A DNA stretch of 64,000 bases, taken from assembly GCF_001742745.1 (NCBI RefSeq), contig NZ_MJAK01000007.1, positions 1-64,000 of the forward strand. The letters are read 5' to 3'. A program made the translations under genes and the position numbers. Within the stretch, counting starts at the first letter, position 1. Every line of letters begins with the position of its first letter. The notes beneath the pieces are model-generated. The model was not told the DNA's origin and searched no databases. It worked only from the letters and a program-made list of their open reading frames with translations. The DNA is from Curtobacterium sp. ER1/6. Its GTDB lineage: Bacteria; Actinomycetota; Actinomycetes; Actinomycetales; Microbacteriaceae. Positions 1 to 7,904 of this stretch are shown piece after piece.

Positions 1-391
1 CCCCCCCCCCCCCCCGCCGCAACACGCAACGTCGGCGGTTCCTCGCAGCGTCATCCCGCTGCGAGGTGCCGCCGACGTCGCGTCTTGCGGGATCACGCAA
101 GAAGCGGCGGGACCGTGCCGACTTCTCCGCGGCCAGGCGCGGAGCCGGTCGGGCGGCTCGTAGTGTTCGGAAGGACCGACGGCGACGGGCCGTCGACGCA
201 CGACCGCTCCGACACACCGAACACCGCGACCGCACCCTCGGTCGCGGACCCCGGCGTGGGCCCCGAAGCCCCGCCGGTCCGGCCCTCCGGGGTCCGACCC
301 ATGTCGCCACAGCCGCCGACGCCCGTCTCGCGTTCCACCGGCGTCCCTGCCCGCGGCCCGCGAGTCTCTCCCGACCCGACTGGAGACCCGC
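1..391. other. Non-coding region upstream of the glucan synthase, with a large hairpin
   Basis: No convincing gene is seen here; the long reading frames that cross it lack a ribosome site and only reflect high GC. The first 15 bases are all C, which may be a sequence or assembly edge. An imperfect inverted repeat with 22-base arms (29-50 and 57-78, two mismatches, 6-base loop) is followed by a small 6-bp hairpin at 84-101. These may form the terminator of a gene to the left or a structured leader. I could not find a credible -35/-10 pair for the gene at 392. Confidence 0.5.
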
Positions 392-2401
392 ATGTCCGCA
401 CCCACGGACGTCCGTCGCTCGCGCGCGGACGTCAGCAAGCACGACGTCAGCCAGCACGACGCCAGCAAGCACGACGTCAGCACGCACACCGCCGACCAGC
501 ACACCGCCACCGCTGCGCCGCCGACCCCGGTGCCGGCCCGCCGCAGCGTCCCGCCGCAGTCACCCGACGTCCCGGCCCTGCTGCCCGGCAGCGACGTCGG
601 CACGGCGCTCCCGCAGCAGCTCGTCACCCGCGACCGCGACCGCGCACGTCGTCGCCGCGCCTCCGTGCAGGTGCCGAACGTGCGCCCGCGCTCCGAGAGC
701 CGCGCGCACAGCCCCGTCATGGTGCTCATCGTGCTCGTCGCCACGCTCGGCGTGATGGCGTACGCCGTGTTCCTCCTCGACCCCGCGAACCGCGGTGACT
801 TCCTGCCGTACGGGCTCGTGATCGTGGCGGAGAGCGTCCTGGTCGGCCAGGCCCTGCTGTCGATGTGGACGATCCTGTCCGGTGGTGCCGACCCCCGCGA
901 CTTCGCCTTCCACCAGACGCAGGACACCCTCTTCGACCGCGACGCGATCAGCCACGACGGGCTCGCCGACCAGCCGCACCGCTGGCCGATGCACGTCCGC
1001 GGGCAGCAGGTCGAGGTCGACGTCTTCATCACGGTGTACGGCGAGGAGCTGTCGAAGATCGCCGCGACCGTCCAGGCCGCCGTGGCGATGCGCGGCGAGC
1101 ACCGCACCTGGGTGCTCGACGACGGTCGGAGCGACGAGGTGCAGGCGCTCGCCGCCGAACTCGGCGCCCGGTACGTCCGCCGCCTGTCCTCGCACGGGGC
1201 CAAGGCCGGCAACATCAACCACGCCCTGACGCTGGCGAAGGGCGACTACTACGCGGTGTTCGACGCCGACTTCGTGCCGGCACCGGACTTCCTGTTCGAG
1301 ACCGTCCCGTTCTTCGCCGACGACTCGATCGCGTTCGTGCAGACGCCGCAGACCTACGGCAACCTGCACAACCTCGTCTCCCGCGGCGCCGGCTACATGC
1401 AGACCGTGTTCTACAAGTTCATCCAGCCCGGCCGGAACCGCTTCAACGCCGCGTTCTGCGTCGGCACGAACGTCATCTTCCGCCGCAGTGCGATCGACGA
1501 CATCGGCGGGATGCACACCGACTCGAAGTCCGAGGACGTCTGGACCAGCCTGATGCTCCACGAGCGCGGCTGGAAGTCGGTCTTCATCCCGATGACCCTG
1601 GCCGTCGGCGACGCGCCGGAGACCATCGAGGGCTTCACCAAGCAGCAGCTGCGCTGGGCGACCGGTGGCTTCGAGATCCTGCTCACGCACTTCCCGTTCA
1701 ACCCGAAGCACCGGCTGACGATGGACCAGCGCCTGCAGTACCTCGTCACCGCGAGCTTCTACCTGACGGGCATCGTCCCCGGGCTGCTGCTCCTCGTGCC
1801 GCCGCTCGAGATCTACTTCGACCTCCGCCCGATGAACCTGTCGATCGGCGCCGGCGAGTGGGTCCTGTTCTACCTCGGCTTCTACTTCACGCAGGTCCTG
1901 CTCGCGTTCTACGCCCTCGGGTCCTTCCGGTACGAGACGCTCCTGCTCGCCGCGGTGTCGTTCCCGATCTACGCGAGCGCGCTCTGGAACGTGCTGTGCG
2001 GCAAGGAGCAGGCGTGGCACGTGACCGGCGCCGGACGCGGCAGGACCCCCTCGCCCTTCAACTTCATCGTGCCGCAGGTCCTCGTCTTCGTCTTCCTCAC
2101 GCTGACGAGCGTGGTCGCCGTCTGGCGTGACCTCGGCAACGGGCAGCTGACGCTCGCCACCGCCTGGAACATCACGAACACGCTCGTCTTCGCCGCCTTC
2201 ATCGTCGCGGCGTTCCGCGAGCAGGCCCGGAACCGCGTCGCCGACCGCGCGCAGACCCCCGGCGAGGCGGTCCGCCCGGTGACCCCGCTGGCGCAGGCCT
2301 CGGCCAGCCCCCTCCGGACGACCGTCGTCCGGCCCGACACCCTCGAACCCCAGCGCGCCGCGATCGCCGGCGTCGCGATGCAGGACGGACACCGCGCATG
2401 A
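392..2401 (+). CDS. Processive family 2 glycosyltransferase, putative beta-glucan synthase
   Basis: A 669-residue inner-membrane polysaccharide synthase of the cellulose/curdlan synthase superfamily, expected to polymerise a glucan from UDP-glucose at the cytoplasmic face and extrude it. Two membrane segments (about 107-127 and 137-160) precede the GT-A domain, which carries the family residues: DD at 243-244, DAD at 291-293, ED at 381-382 and QQLRW at 418-422. Several further membrane segments follow (about 450-610). No PilZ domain is visible at the C-terminus, so direct c-di-GMP control as in BcsA is not evident. The N-terminus has an odd 5-residue repeat, SKHDV/SQHDA, at residues 15-39. 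It overlaps the next gene by 4 bases. Cellulose is not excluded, but the GH81 neighbour favours a product with beta-1,3 links (inference). Confidence 0.85.
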   Translation: MSAPTDVRRSRADVSKHDVSQHDASKHDVSTHTADQHTATAAPPTPVPARRSVPPQSPDVPALLPGSDVGTALPQQLVTRDRDRARRRRASVQVPNVRPRSESRAHSPVMVLIVLVATLGVMAYAVFLLDPANRGDFLPYGLVIVAESVLVGQALLSMWTILSGGADPRDFAFHQTQDTLFDRDAISHDGLADQPHRWPMHVRGQQVEVDVFITVYGEELSKIAATVQAAVAMRGEHRTWVLDDGRSDEVQALAAELGARYVRRLSSHGAKAGNINHALTLAKGDYYAVFDADFVPAPDFLFETVPFFADDSIAFVQTPQTYGNLHNLVSRGAGYMQTVFYKFIQPGRNRFNAAFCVGTNVIFRRSAIDDIGGMHTDSKSEDVWTSLMLHERGWKSVFIPMTLAVGDAPETIEGFTKQQLRWATGGFEILLTHFPFNPKHRLTMDQRLQYLVTASFYLTGIVPGLLLLVPPLEIYFDLRPMNLSIGAGEWVLFYLGFYFTQVLLAFYALGSFRYETLLLAAVSFPIYASALWNVLCGKEQAWHVTGAGRGRTPSPFNFIVPQVLVFVFLTLTSVVAVWRDLGNGQLTLATAWNITNTLVFAAFIVAAFREQARNRVADRAQTPGEAVRPVTPLAQASASPLRTTVVRPDTLEPQRAAIAGVAMQDGHRA

Positions 2402-3138
2402 CCTGGACCAACCGACTCCGACTGTTCGGCGGCCTCGTGGTCGTGCTCGTGATCGTCGCCGCCTGCACGCTCGTCTTCAACCAGCGCCAGAGCGCGGTCG
2501 CGAGCACCTCCGCCGCGATCGCCGCCCAGGAGTACGCCGTGGGCACCGACTACGGCGGAACGGTCACCGAGGAGTACGTCGAGGAGGGCGACTCGGTCAC
2601 GAAGGGCGCGAAGCTCCTGCAGGTGCAGAGCCTGCAGCTCGCGCAGGACATCCGGAAGGGCGTCGTCGGCGCGGACACGCAGACGAGCGCCTACGACATC
2701 GGCGAGGACGGCCTCATCACCTTCAAGGCCGAGGTCTCCGGCACGGTCGCGAAGGTCGACGTCAAGACCGGCGGCTACGTGCAGGCCGGCTCCGAGCTCG
2801 GCACCATCCACAAGGAGGACAGCCTCTTCGTCACCTCGACCTTCACGGTCACCGCGCGCGACTACGGCCGCATCCGCAACGGTGCCCAGGTCGACCTGCG
2901 CCTGCCCGACGACCGCACCGTCCGCGGCACGGTGCAGAGCGTCAGCGTCGAGACGAGCGACGACGGCCGGGCGAAGACCACCGTCGACGTGCAGAGCCCC
3001 GAGCTGTCCGCCTCGCCGTCCTCCGGCATCACGAGCCCCGGCACCCCCGTCGACGCCACGCTGCACCTGCGTGACGACGGTGCGCTCGCCGGCGTCTCGG
3101 ACATGGTCCGCGACTTCTCCCGGCAGATCGGGCTGTAG
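2398..3138 (+). CDS. Membrane-fusion (HlyD/BgsB-like) partner of the glucan synthase
   Basis: A 246-residue protein with one N-terminal membrane anchor (about 8-30) and an extracytoplasmic part resembling the barrel-sandwich (lipoyl-like) fold of HlyD/RND membrane fusion proteins. GTDYGGTVTEEYVEEGDSV and GTVAKVDVKTGGYVQAG look like the two half-motifs. Its ATGA overlap with the glycosyltransferase indicates translational coupling. In Sinorhizobium the mixed-linkage beta-glucan system pairs a GT2 synthase (BgsA) with a membrane-fusion-like protein (BgsB); the same pairing here suggests a role in moving the chain through the wall. No outer membrane partner would be needed in a Gram-positive cell. 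The fold call rests on pattern, not a search. Confidence 0.65.
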   Translation: MTWTNRLRLFGGLVVVLVIVAACTLVFNQRQSAVASTSAAIAAQEYAVGTDYGGTVTEEYVEEGDSVTKGAKLLQVQSLQLAQDIRKGVVGADTQTSAYDIGEDGLITFKAEVSGTVAKVDVKTGGYVQAGSELGTIHKEDSLFVTSTFTVTARDYGRIRNGAQVDLRLPDDRTVRGTVQSVSVETSDDGRAKTTVDVQSPELSASPSSGITSPGTPVDATLHLRDDGALAGVSDMVRDFSRQIGL

Positions 3139-3141
3139 CCG

Positions 3142-5223
3142 GTGCGTCGACCCCTCCGGACCGCAGGCCGCCCTGCGGGCGCTCGCCGCGCCTCCCGTCC
3201 GCTCCTGCTCGTCCCCGTGCTGACCGCCGTCGCCCTGCTCGCCAGCGCGTGCACCGGGCCGGGAGGCGCGGATCACCAGGCCCCGTCGGCCGCCGCCACC
3301 GACGCGGCTGCCACCACCGACGGGGCCGCCCAGGCGCGCGCAGTCGCCGCCCTGGGCGACGTCGCGACGTCGACGGTCGGCGCGATGCGCCTGGCGGACG
3401 GGCTGACCCCGCCCACCAACCGCTGGTTCTCGGGGCTCGTCTTCGGCGACGCCCCGCAGCCGGTGTTCCCCACGCCGATCTCGTGGCAGGTCACCGGCGG
3501 CGGCTTCGCCGCGGGGCTGCCCGACGTCACCGCCACCGAGAAGACGATCGCTGCGGGCGCGGTGCCGCAGGTCGGGTTCGACCTCGGTGCGACGACCACG
3601 CTCGTGTCGGCGTACGACGCGGTCTCGGTGACCGTCGAGCACCGCGACGGCGACACGGTCCTCGGGCACTCGGTGGTCGCCGAGGGCTCGCCCCTCGTCA
3701 CCTACACGGCAGCACGCGGCGAGACGATCACGGCAACCTCGCCGATGACCCCGACGAGCGACGACACGGCGACGCTGTCCGGCGGCGGCCGGACCTGGCA
3801 GGTCGTCGTCCGCGACGGGTCGCTCGACACCACCGGCGTCACACTGCGGCGGGGCGGCTCGGTGGTGCTGCTGCCGACGCCCGACGGCGCGTCGGCTGCG
3901 CAGGTCGCCACGCTCCGTGACGCCGCCCGGCCGCTCGGCGGGTCGACCCTCGAACGCCGCGCGTCGGGTGGGTCGCAGCGCACGACGCTGTCGTACGACT
4001 TCGACGGCGGCGCCGGCGTGCTCGTCCCGCAGCCGGGGCAGGGCACGACGGGCCTCCGGTGCACCGGACTCCGGGTCGCGACGCTCACGGGCCCGGCGCC
4101 GGTGTGCACGGGGACGGCACTCCGCTTCGCCGTCGACACCGTGACGCCCTCGGACCGGCTGGACCTGTCCGGGCTGCCGTCCGGGGAACGCGCGACCCTG
4201 GCGGCACAGGTCCGGAAGGACGCCGCGGAGGTCGATGCGTCGTCGTACGCCGCGGACACCTACGGCGGCGGCAAGGACCTGTACCGCGTCGCGACCCTGT
4301 ACCGCCTGGCGGTGTCCCTCGGCCTCGACGACCAGGCCTCGGCGCTCCGGACCTCGATCGTCGGCGAGCTCGACCAGTGGTTCGACCCGGCCGGCTGCGG
4401 GGACCGCACCGCGCGGTGCTTCCTCGCCGACCCGACCGTCCACGGTCTCGTCGGGCAGCAGGCGTCCTTCGGCTCCGACGAGTTCAACGACCACCACTTC
4501 CACTACGGGTACCTCCTGTCGGCGGCCGCGATGGTGGCGGACGGCGACGAGGGGCTCGTGTCCCGGTGGCGGACCGTCGCCGACCTCGTGGCCGCGGACA
4601 TCGCCTCGCCCACCGCGACCGAGTCGTTCCCGGCGCTCCGCGTGTACGACCCGTACGTGCAGCACTCGTGGGCGTCCGGGTACTCGCCCTTCGCCGACGG
4701 CAACAACCAGGAGTCGTCGTCCGAGGCGGTCTCGGCCTGGAACGGTGTCGCCCGCTGGGGTGCGGTGTCCGGCTCGTCGTCCCTCGAGTCGACCGGCACC
4801 TGGCTGCTGTCCAACGAGGCGGCCTCCGCGCAGCGCGACGTGCTCGACCCGGACCTGTCGTCGTTCCCCGGCTTCACGCACCGCGTGGTCTCGCTGACCT
4901 GGGGCGGCAAGCGCGACCACGCCACCTGGTTCAGCGCGGCCGCGGCGGCCCCGGCGGGCATCGAGCTGATCCCGATGCCCGCGATGGCCGGCGAGTACGT
5001 CGGCGCCGGCGGGCAGCGGCAGATCCAGCGGGTGCTCGACGAGGCCGTCCCGGACGGTCGCTACGACGTGCAGTTCGGGGACTACCTGCTCATGTACCGG
5101 GCGCTCGGCGGGAAGGCCGAGGCGGCGGCGGCGCTGACGGCGGCAGAGCGGCTGCCGGACGCGGTGATCGACTCGGCGAACACCCGGTCGTACCTGCTGG
5201 CCTGGATCATGACCCGGGGGTAG
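3142..5223 (+). CDS. GH81 endo-1,3-beta-glucanase, secreted or lipid-anchored
   Basis: A 693-residue glycoside hydrolase family 81 protein (laminarinase type, inverting). It begins with an Arg-rich signal region and a hydrophobic stretch ending in LLASACTG, a lipobox, so it is probably a lipoprotein. Family landmarks are NRWFSGLVF near residue 95, FNDHHFHYGY near residue 450, GNNQESSSEA near residue 518 (the acidic catalytic region) and the MPAMAGEYV segment near the end. The GTG start lies 3 bases after the previous stop, with no good ribosome site of its own, so it is read with the synthase genes. A glucanase encoded with a synthase usually edits, releases or clears the polymer, as BcsZ does for cellulose; that role is inferred. 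The fungal wall is an alternative substrate. Confidence 0.85.
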   Translation: MRRPLRTAGRPAGARRASRPLLLVPVLTAVALLASACTGPGGADHQAPSAAATDAAATTDGAAQARAVAALGDVATSTVGAMRLADGLTPPTNRWFSGLVFGDAPQPVFPTPISWQVTGGGFAAGLPDVTATEKTIAAGAVPQVGFDLGATTTLVSAYDAVSVTVEHRDGDTVLGHSVVAEGSPLVTYTAARGETITATSPMTPTSDDTATLSGGGRTWQVVVRDGSLDTTGVTLRRGGSVVLLPTPDGASAAQVATLRDAARPLGGSTLERRASGGSQRTTLSYDFDGGAGVLVPQPGQGTTGLRCTGLRVATLTGPAPVCTGTALRFAVDTVTPSDRLDLSGLPSGERATLAAQVRKDAAEVDASSYAADTYGGGKDLYRVATLYRLAVSLGLDDQASALRTSIVGELDQWFDPAGCGDRTARCFLADPTVHGLVGQQASFGSDEFNDHHFHYGYLLSAAAMVADGDEGLVSRWRTVADLVAADIASPTATESFPALRVYDPYVQHSWASGYSPFADGNNQESSSEAVSAWNGVARWGAVSGSSSLESTGTWLLSNEAASAQRDVLDPDLSSFPGFTHRVVSLTWGGKRDHATWFSAAAAAPAGIELIPMPAMAGEYVGAGGQRQIQRVLDEAVPDGRYDVQFGDYLLMYRALGGKAEAAAALTAAERLPDAVIDSANTRSYLLAWIMTRG

Positions 5224-5249
5224 ACACCCCGTCCCACCTCTGCAAAGTG

Positions 5250-5286
5250 GTCCTGCCGGTGATCTTCCACATTTCACCGGCAGGAC
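5250..5286 (+). promoter_or_regulatory. Perfect 13-bp inverted repeat just before the bacteriocin-like gene
   Basis: Arms 5250-5262 and 5274-5286 are exact reverse complements with an 11-base loop. The ribosome site GGAGGGG begins at 5288, almost touching the hairpin, and the ATG is at 5297. The structure could end transcription of the glucanase gene, act as an operator, or limit ribosome access. No T-run follows it, so a simple intrinsic terminator is less typical. Confidence 0.6.
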
Positions 5287-5296
5287 TGGAGGGGTC

Positions 5297-5740
5297 ATGA
5301 GGAAGCACACTGCACAGAAGATCTCCGCCGCCATCGGCGGCATCGGCATCGTCGCGGGAGTCGTCATCGGGGTCGCGCCGGCGGACGCGGCAGAGCGGGG
5401 GATCCTCGGCGGCTGGAGCGAGCGTGACGGCACCATCGGTCAGGGCCGACCGCTGGTCGGGGAGGACCTGCGCGCGGGCCCGAACCACCGGGGGACGGCC
5501 GAGTCGACCACGATCGGCGGGACGTCGCACAAGCGCGCGCACGGCTGGACGACCTGGGCGGGTGTACGCCACTACACCACGGCGCAGCTCGAACACTACT
5601 GGCCGGCGAGCGGCGTGATCGCGACGTCCGGGCGGAAGTACGGCACCGGCGGGACCGAGGCGGTCTCGCCCTGGAAGGCGTTCAACCCGAACGCCCCGAG
5701 CAACGGCAACGGTCAGGCGCGGACCTACTACGGCCGGTGA
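5297..5740 (+). CDS. Secreted bacteriocin-like peptide precursor
   Basis: A 147-residue exported protein. Residues 1-33 form a classical signal peptide (positive start, hydrophobic core, cleavage near VAPADAAE). The mature part has no cysteine, is rich in Gly, Thr, Tyr and His, and holds the pattern HKRAHGWTTWAGVRHYTTAQ, then SGRKYGTG and a C-terminal TYYGR. This layout resembles lactococcin-972-type bacteriocins, which also end in an aromatic YY motif and are encoded next to a large membrane protein and an ABC ATPase. The downstream genes match that arrangement and overlap it (GTGA). I give the family as likely, not certain; a secreted surface protein handled by the same transporter is the alternative. 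The ribosome site GGAGGGG fixes the ATG. Confidence 0.6.
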   Translation: MRKHTAQKISAAIGGIGIVAGVVIGVAPADAAERGILGGWSERDGTIGQGRPLVGEDLRAGPNHRGTAESTTIGGTSHKRAHGWTTWAGVRHYTTAQLEHYWPASGVIATSGRKYGTGGTEAVSPWKAFNPNAPSNGNGQARTYYGR

Positions 5741-6639
5741 GCAGGAGTCAGGCCTGCCTGGTCGCAGCGCTCGTCAGCACCGCGATGGTGCTCGTCGCCC
5801 TGCTCTCGGTGTTCTCGGCACGCAAGGACGTGCTGGTCGCCGAGGGAGCCGATCTCGCGACGTCGGAGAGCATCCTCGTCGACGCACGACTGCAGGACAT
5901 CCTCGCGCACGCCGATCGGTTCGCGACGGGAACGCGGGTCTTCAAGGAGATCGATCCCGACACCCGCGTCGTCGCGTTCGTCTCCGGTGGCTGGACCGAC
6001 GTGCCGCTGCATGCCGGGCGAGCCCTGACCGGCACCCCCGGTGAAGCACTGGTGGGTGCCGGTCGGGCTCGGGGGGAGACGACCGTCGACGTCGCGGGAG
6101 AGCGATCCACGGTGGTCGGTCGTCTCGGCGTCCGAGCAGCGAGCCTGCTCGAGGAGCAGGCGGTCATCGTCCGGCCGACGCTGTTCGCCGACACTCCAGA
6201 GCGCCTGCGGGTGGACGGTCCGCAGGTCGCGCAGCGGTTCCGGTCGGTGTTCCCGGACCACTCAGTCGAGATCGTCGGGTCGGGTGCCGAGCGTCGGACG
6301 AACGTCGACGTCGTCACGCCGGTCCTGACGGCAGCAGGGTGGGGTGCCGCCGTCGTCGTCCTGATCGCAGCGGCCGTGGCTGCAGCGGCCGCGGAACAGC
6401 GGGTCCTGCGGGTCCGGAACCTCGTCGGTGCCGCTCCGTCCTCGCTCGTGGTCGGCGTGCTCCTGCGCTCGGTGACGGTCCTGGTCGTGTGCGCGGGCGC
6501 GGTCTCGGTCACGAGCAACGCCGTCGCGGGCTCGCTCTTCGTCCGTCCGGACGTCGCGCCGTGCCTCGGCGCGCTCGGATGCGGCTTCCTGATGGCCGTG
6601 AGTGGTCTGCTGTGGACGGGACGCCGCCGGTGGAGCTGA
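5737..6639 (+). CDS. MacB/FtsX-type permease subunit, bacteriocin-linked
   Basis: A 300-residue membrane protein with one N-terminal membrane segment (about 5-28), an extracytoplasmic region of about 165 residues, and three C-terminal segments (about 195-218, 235-260, 268-293). The text around HAGRALTGTPGEALVG is typical of the periplasmic core of MacB-type permeases. It starts with GTG inside the stop of the bacteriocin-like gene and ends in a TGATG junction with the next permease. Bacteriocin-associated integral membrane proteins of the DUF1430 type are often a single chain about twice this size, so this gene and the next may be the two halves of one such unit. Probable role: export of, or self-protection against, the secreted peptide. 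Confidence 0.6.
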   Translation: MSRSQACLVAALVSTAMVLVALLSVFSARKDVLVAEGADLATSESILVDARLQDILAHADRFATGTRVFKEIDPDTRVVAFVSGGWTDVPLHAGRALTGTPGEALVGAGRARGETTVDVAGERSTVVGRLGVRAASLLEEQAVIVRPTLFADTPERLRVDGPQVAQRFRSVFPDHSVEIVGSGAERRTNVDVVTPVLTAAGWGAAVVVLIAAAVAAAAAEQRVLRVRNLVGAAPSSLVVGVLLRSVTVLVVCAGAVSVTSNAVAGSLFVRPDVAPCLGALGCGFLMAVSGLLWTGRRRWS

Positions 6640-7904
6640 TGCGGGACGTCCGGCGGACCGGCCTGCTGGTGCTCGCGAAGGTGGTCGTGCTGGTGCTCGT
6701 GTCGCTCTCGCTGTACGGCTTCGGCACCTTCGTGCAGTCCACCGCCCTCGCGGTCGACCGCCGTCTGTCCGATCGCGCGGACGTCGACCTCTACACGATC
6801 ATCGACCGCTTCACCGGGGACCCCGACGGCTTCGAGCGGTTCCGTGCTTCCGAGGCCGACGTCGGGCGGCTCGCGGCCTTCGTCGATGCCCTCGACGAGC
6901 AACAGGGCATCAAGCGCATCTCGGCGTACGACCAACCGCTCGTCCTGACGGACCCTCCGGCGGACGATCGGTTCGACGTCGGCTACGGCACGGAGTACAC
7001 GCTGCGCGGGGAGTACCACGACGAACGCGGCAGGACCGTGCGGGACGTCAAGTCCGTGCAACTCGACGAACAGGCATGGGACTTCGCCGGTCTCGAGGTG
7101 GCCGAGGGCACGGAACCGTCGTGGGACGCCGTCGACTACGGACGCTCCGTGCCCGTCGTCCTCGGCGCGGACTACGCGGGAAGGTACTCGATCGGAGACG
7201 AGCTCTCGGCGACCCTGCTCTTCCGCGAACTCCGTCTCGTGGTCGCCGGTTTCCTCCGTCCCGACGCCGACATGTACTTCCGGGGCGACCTCGAGCACCA
7301 GGTGGACGACGCCGTGCTGCTGCCCTACCCGGCCCGTCTCGCCGGCCTGGCTCGGTCGGACCTGGAGTTCGCAGGTCTGCTGGGCTTCCAGGTGCTGAAC
7401 GGCGATCTCGCGGTCGACCGTGACCTGACCGTCGACGACGTCCTCGCGAGCCTCGGTGCGATCGGTGCCGCGACCGGGTTCACCGAGTACTCACTGACCG
7501 GTGTCCCGACGTACGTCGTGCAGCTCGCGTCGGTCCGTCAGCTCGTACAGGACAACCTGCACCTCCTCGGCGCGGTCCTCGTCCTGATCGTCCTCGCCGG
7601 CGGGACGGCGTCCGCGTTCCTCGGCCGACTCGTCGCTGCTCGCCGTCTGCCGGTCTGGTCCGCGTACTGGGTCACCGGTCGCGACACCGCCGCGCTGGCT
7701 CGCATGTGGGCACCGCTCTGGCTCGCAGAACACGTCGTCGGACTCGCCGGCTTCACACTCGTCTGCTCGGCACTGCCCAATCGTCACGGCGTCCCCTTCC
7801 TCACCGTCCTCGCCTTCGGCGCCGTGTGGGCGGCCATCGACGTCGGCGCCCAGATCCACGCCGTCGCGCGAGCGACCTCCCCACGATCAGGAGTCCCCCG
7901 GTGA
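6639..7904 (+). CDS. Second MacB/FtsX-type permease subunit
   Basis: A 421-residue membrane protein with the same design as its neighbour: a membrane segment at residues 8-30, an outside domain of about 260 residues, and three C-terminal segments (about 305-330, 345-370, 385-405). The outside domain contains VPVVLGADYAGRYSIGDEL and a PDADMYFRGD stretch like MacB-core proteins. The reading frame is open far upstream, but the ATG at 6639, overlapping the previous TGA, gives a sensible membrane start; a GTG at 6630 is the alternative. It is coupled to the ATPase by a GTGA overlap. Together the two permeases and the ATPase should form one ABC complex. Confidence 0.6.
   Translation: MRDVRRTGLLVLAKVVVLVLVSLSLYGFGTFVQSTALAVDRRLSDRADVDLYTIIDRFTGDPDGFERFRASEADVGRLAAFVDALDEQQGIKRISAYDQPLVLTDPPADDRFDVGYGTEYTLRGEYHDERGRTVRDVKSVQLDEQAWDFAGLEVAEGTEPSWDAVDYGRSVPVVLGADYAGRYSIGDELSATLLFRELRLVVAGFLRPDADMYFRGDLEHQVDDAVLLPYPARLAGLARSDLEFAGLLGFQVLNGDLAVDRDLTVDDVLASLGAIGAATGFTEYSLTGVPTYVVQLASVRQLVQDNLHLLGAVLVLIVLAGGTASAFLGRLVAARRLPVWSAYWVTGRDTAALARMWAPLWLAEHVVGLAGFTLVCSALPNRHGVPFLTVLAFGAVWAAIDVGAQIHAVARATSPRSGVPR

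Noticed and set aside
560..2392. Long open frame on the minus strand opposite the glucan synthase
   Set aside because: Its composition is Arg/Glu/Asp/Val-rich mirror sequence of the GT2 gene, with no recognisable domain and no ribosome site; a GC-driven shadow.
392..2401. c-di-GMP-regulated cellulose synthase BcsA
   Set aside because: No PilZ motif (RxxxR…D/NxSxxG) after the last membrane segments, and the partner hydrolase is GH81 rather than GH8; a general glucan synthase call is safer.
1969..5436. 1155-residue minus-strand frame opposite the glucanase
   Set aside because: Lies opposite the well-supported GT2, fusion and GH81 genes and has low-complexity Arg/Gly composition; not a gene.
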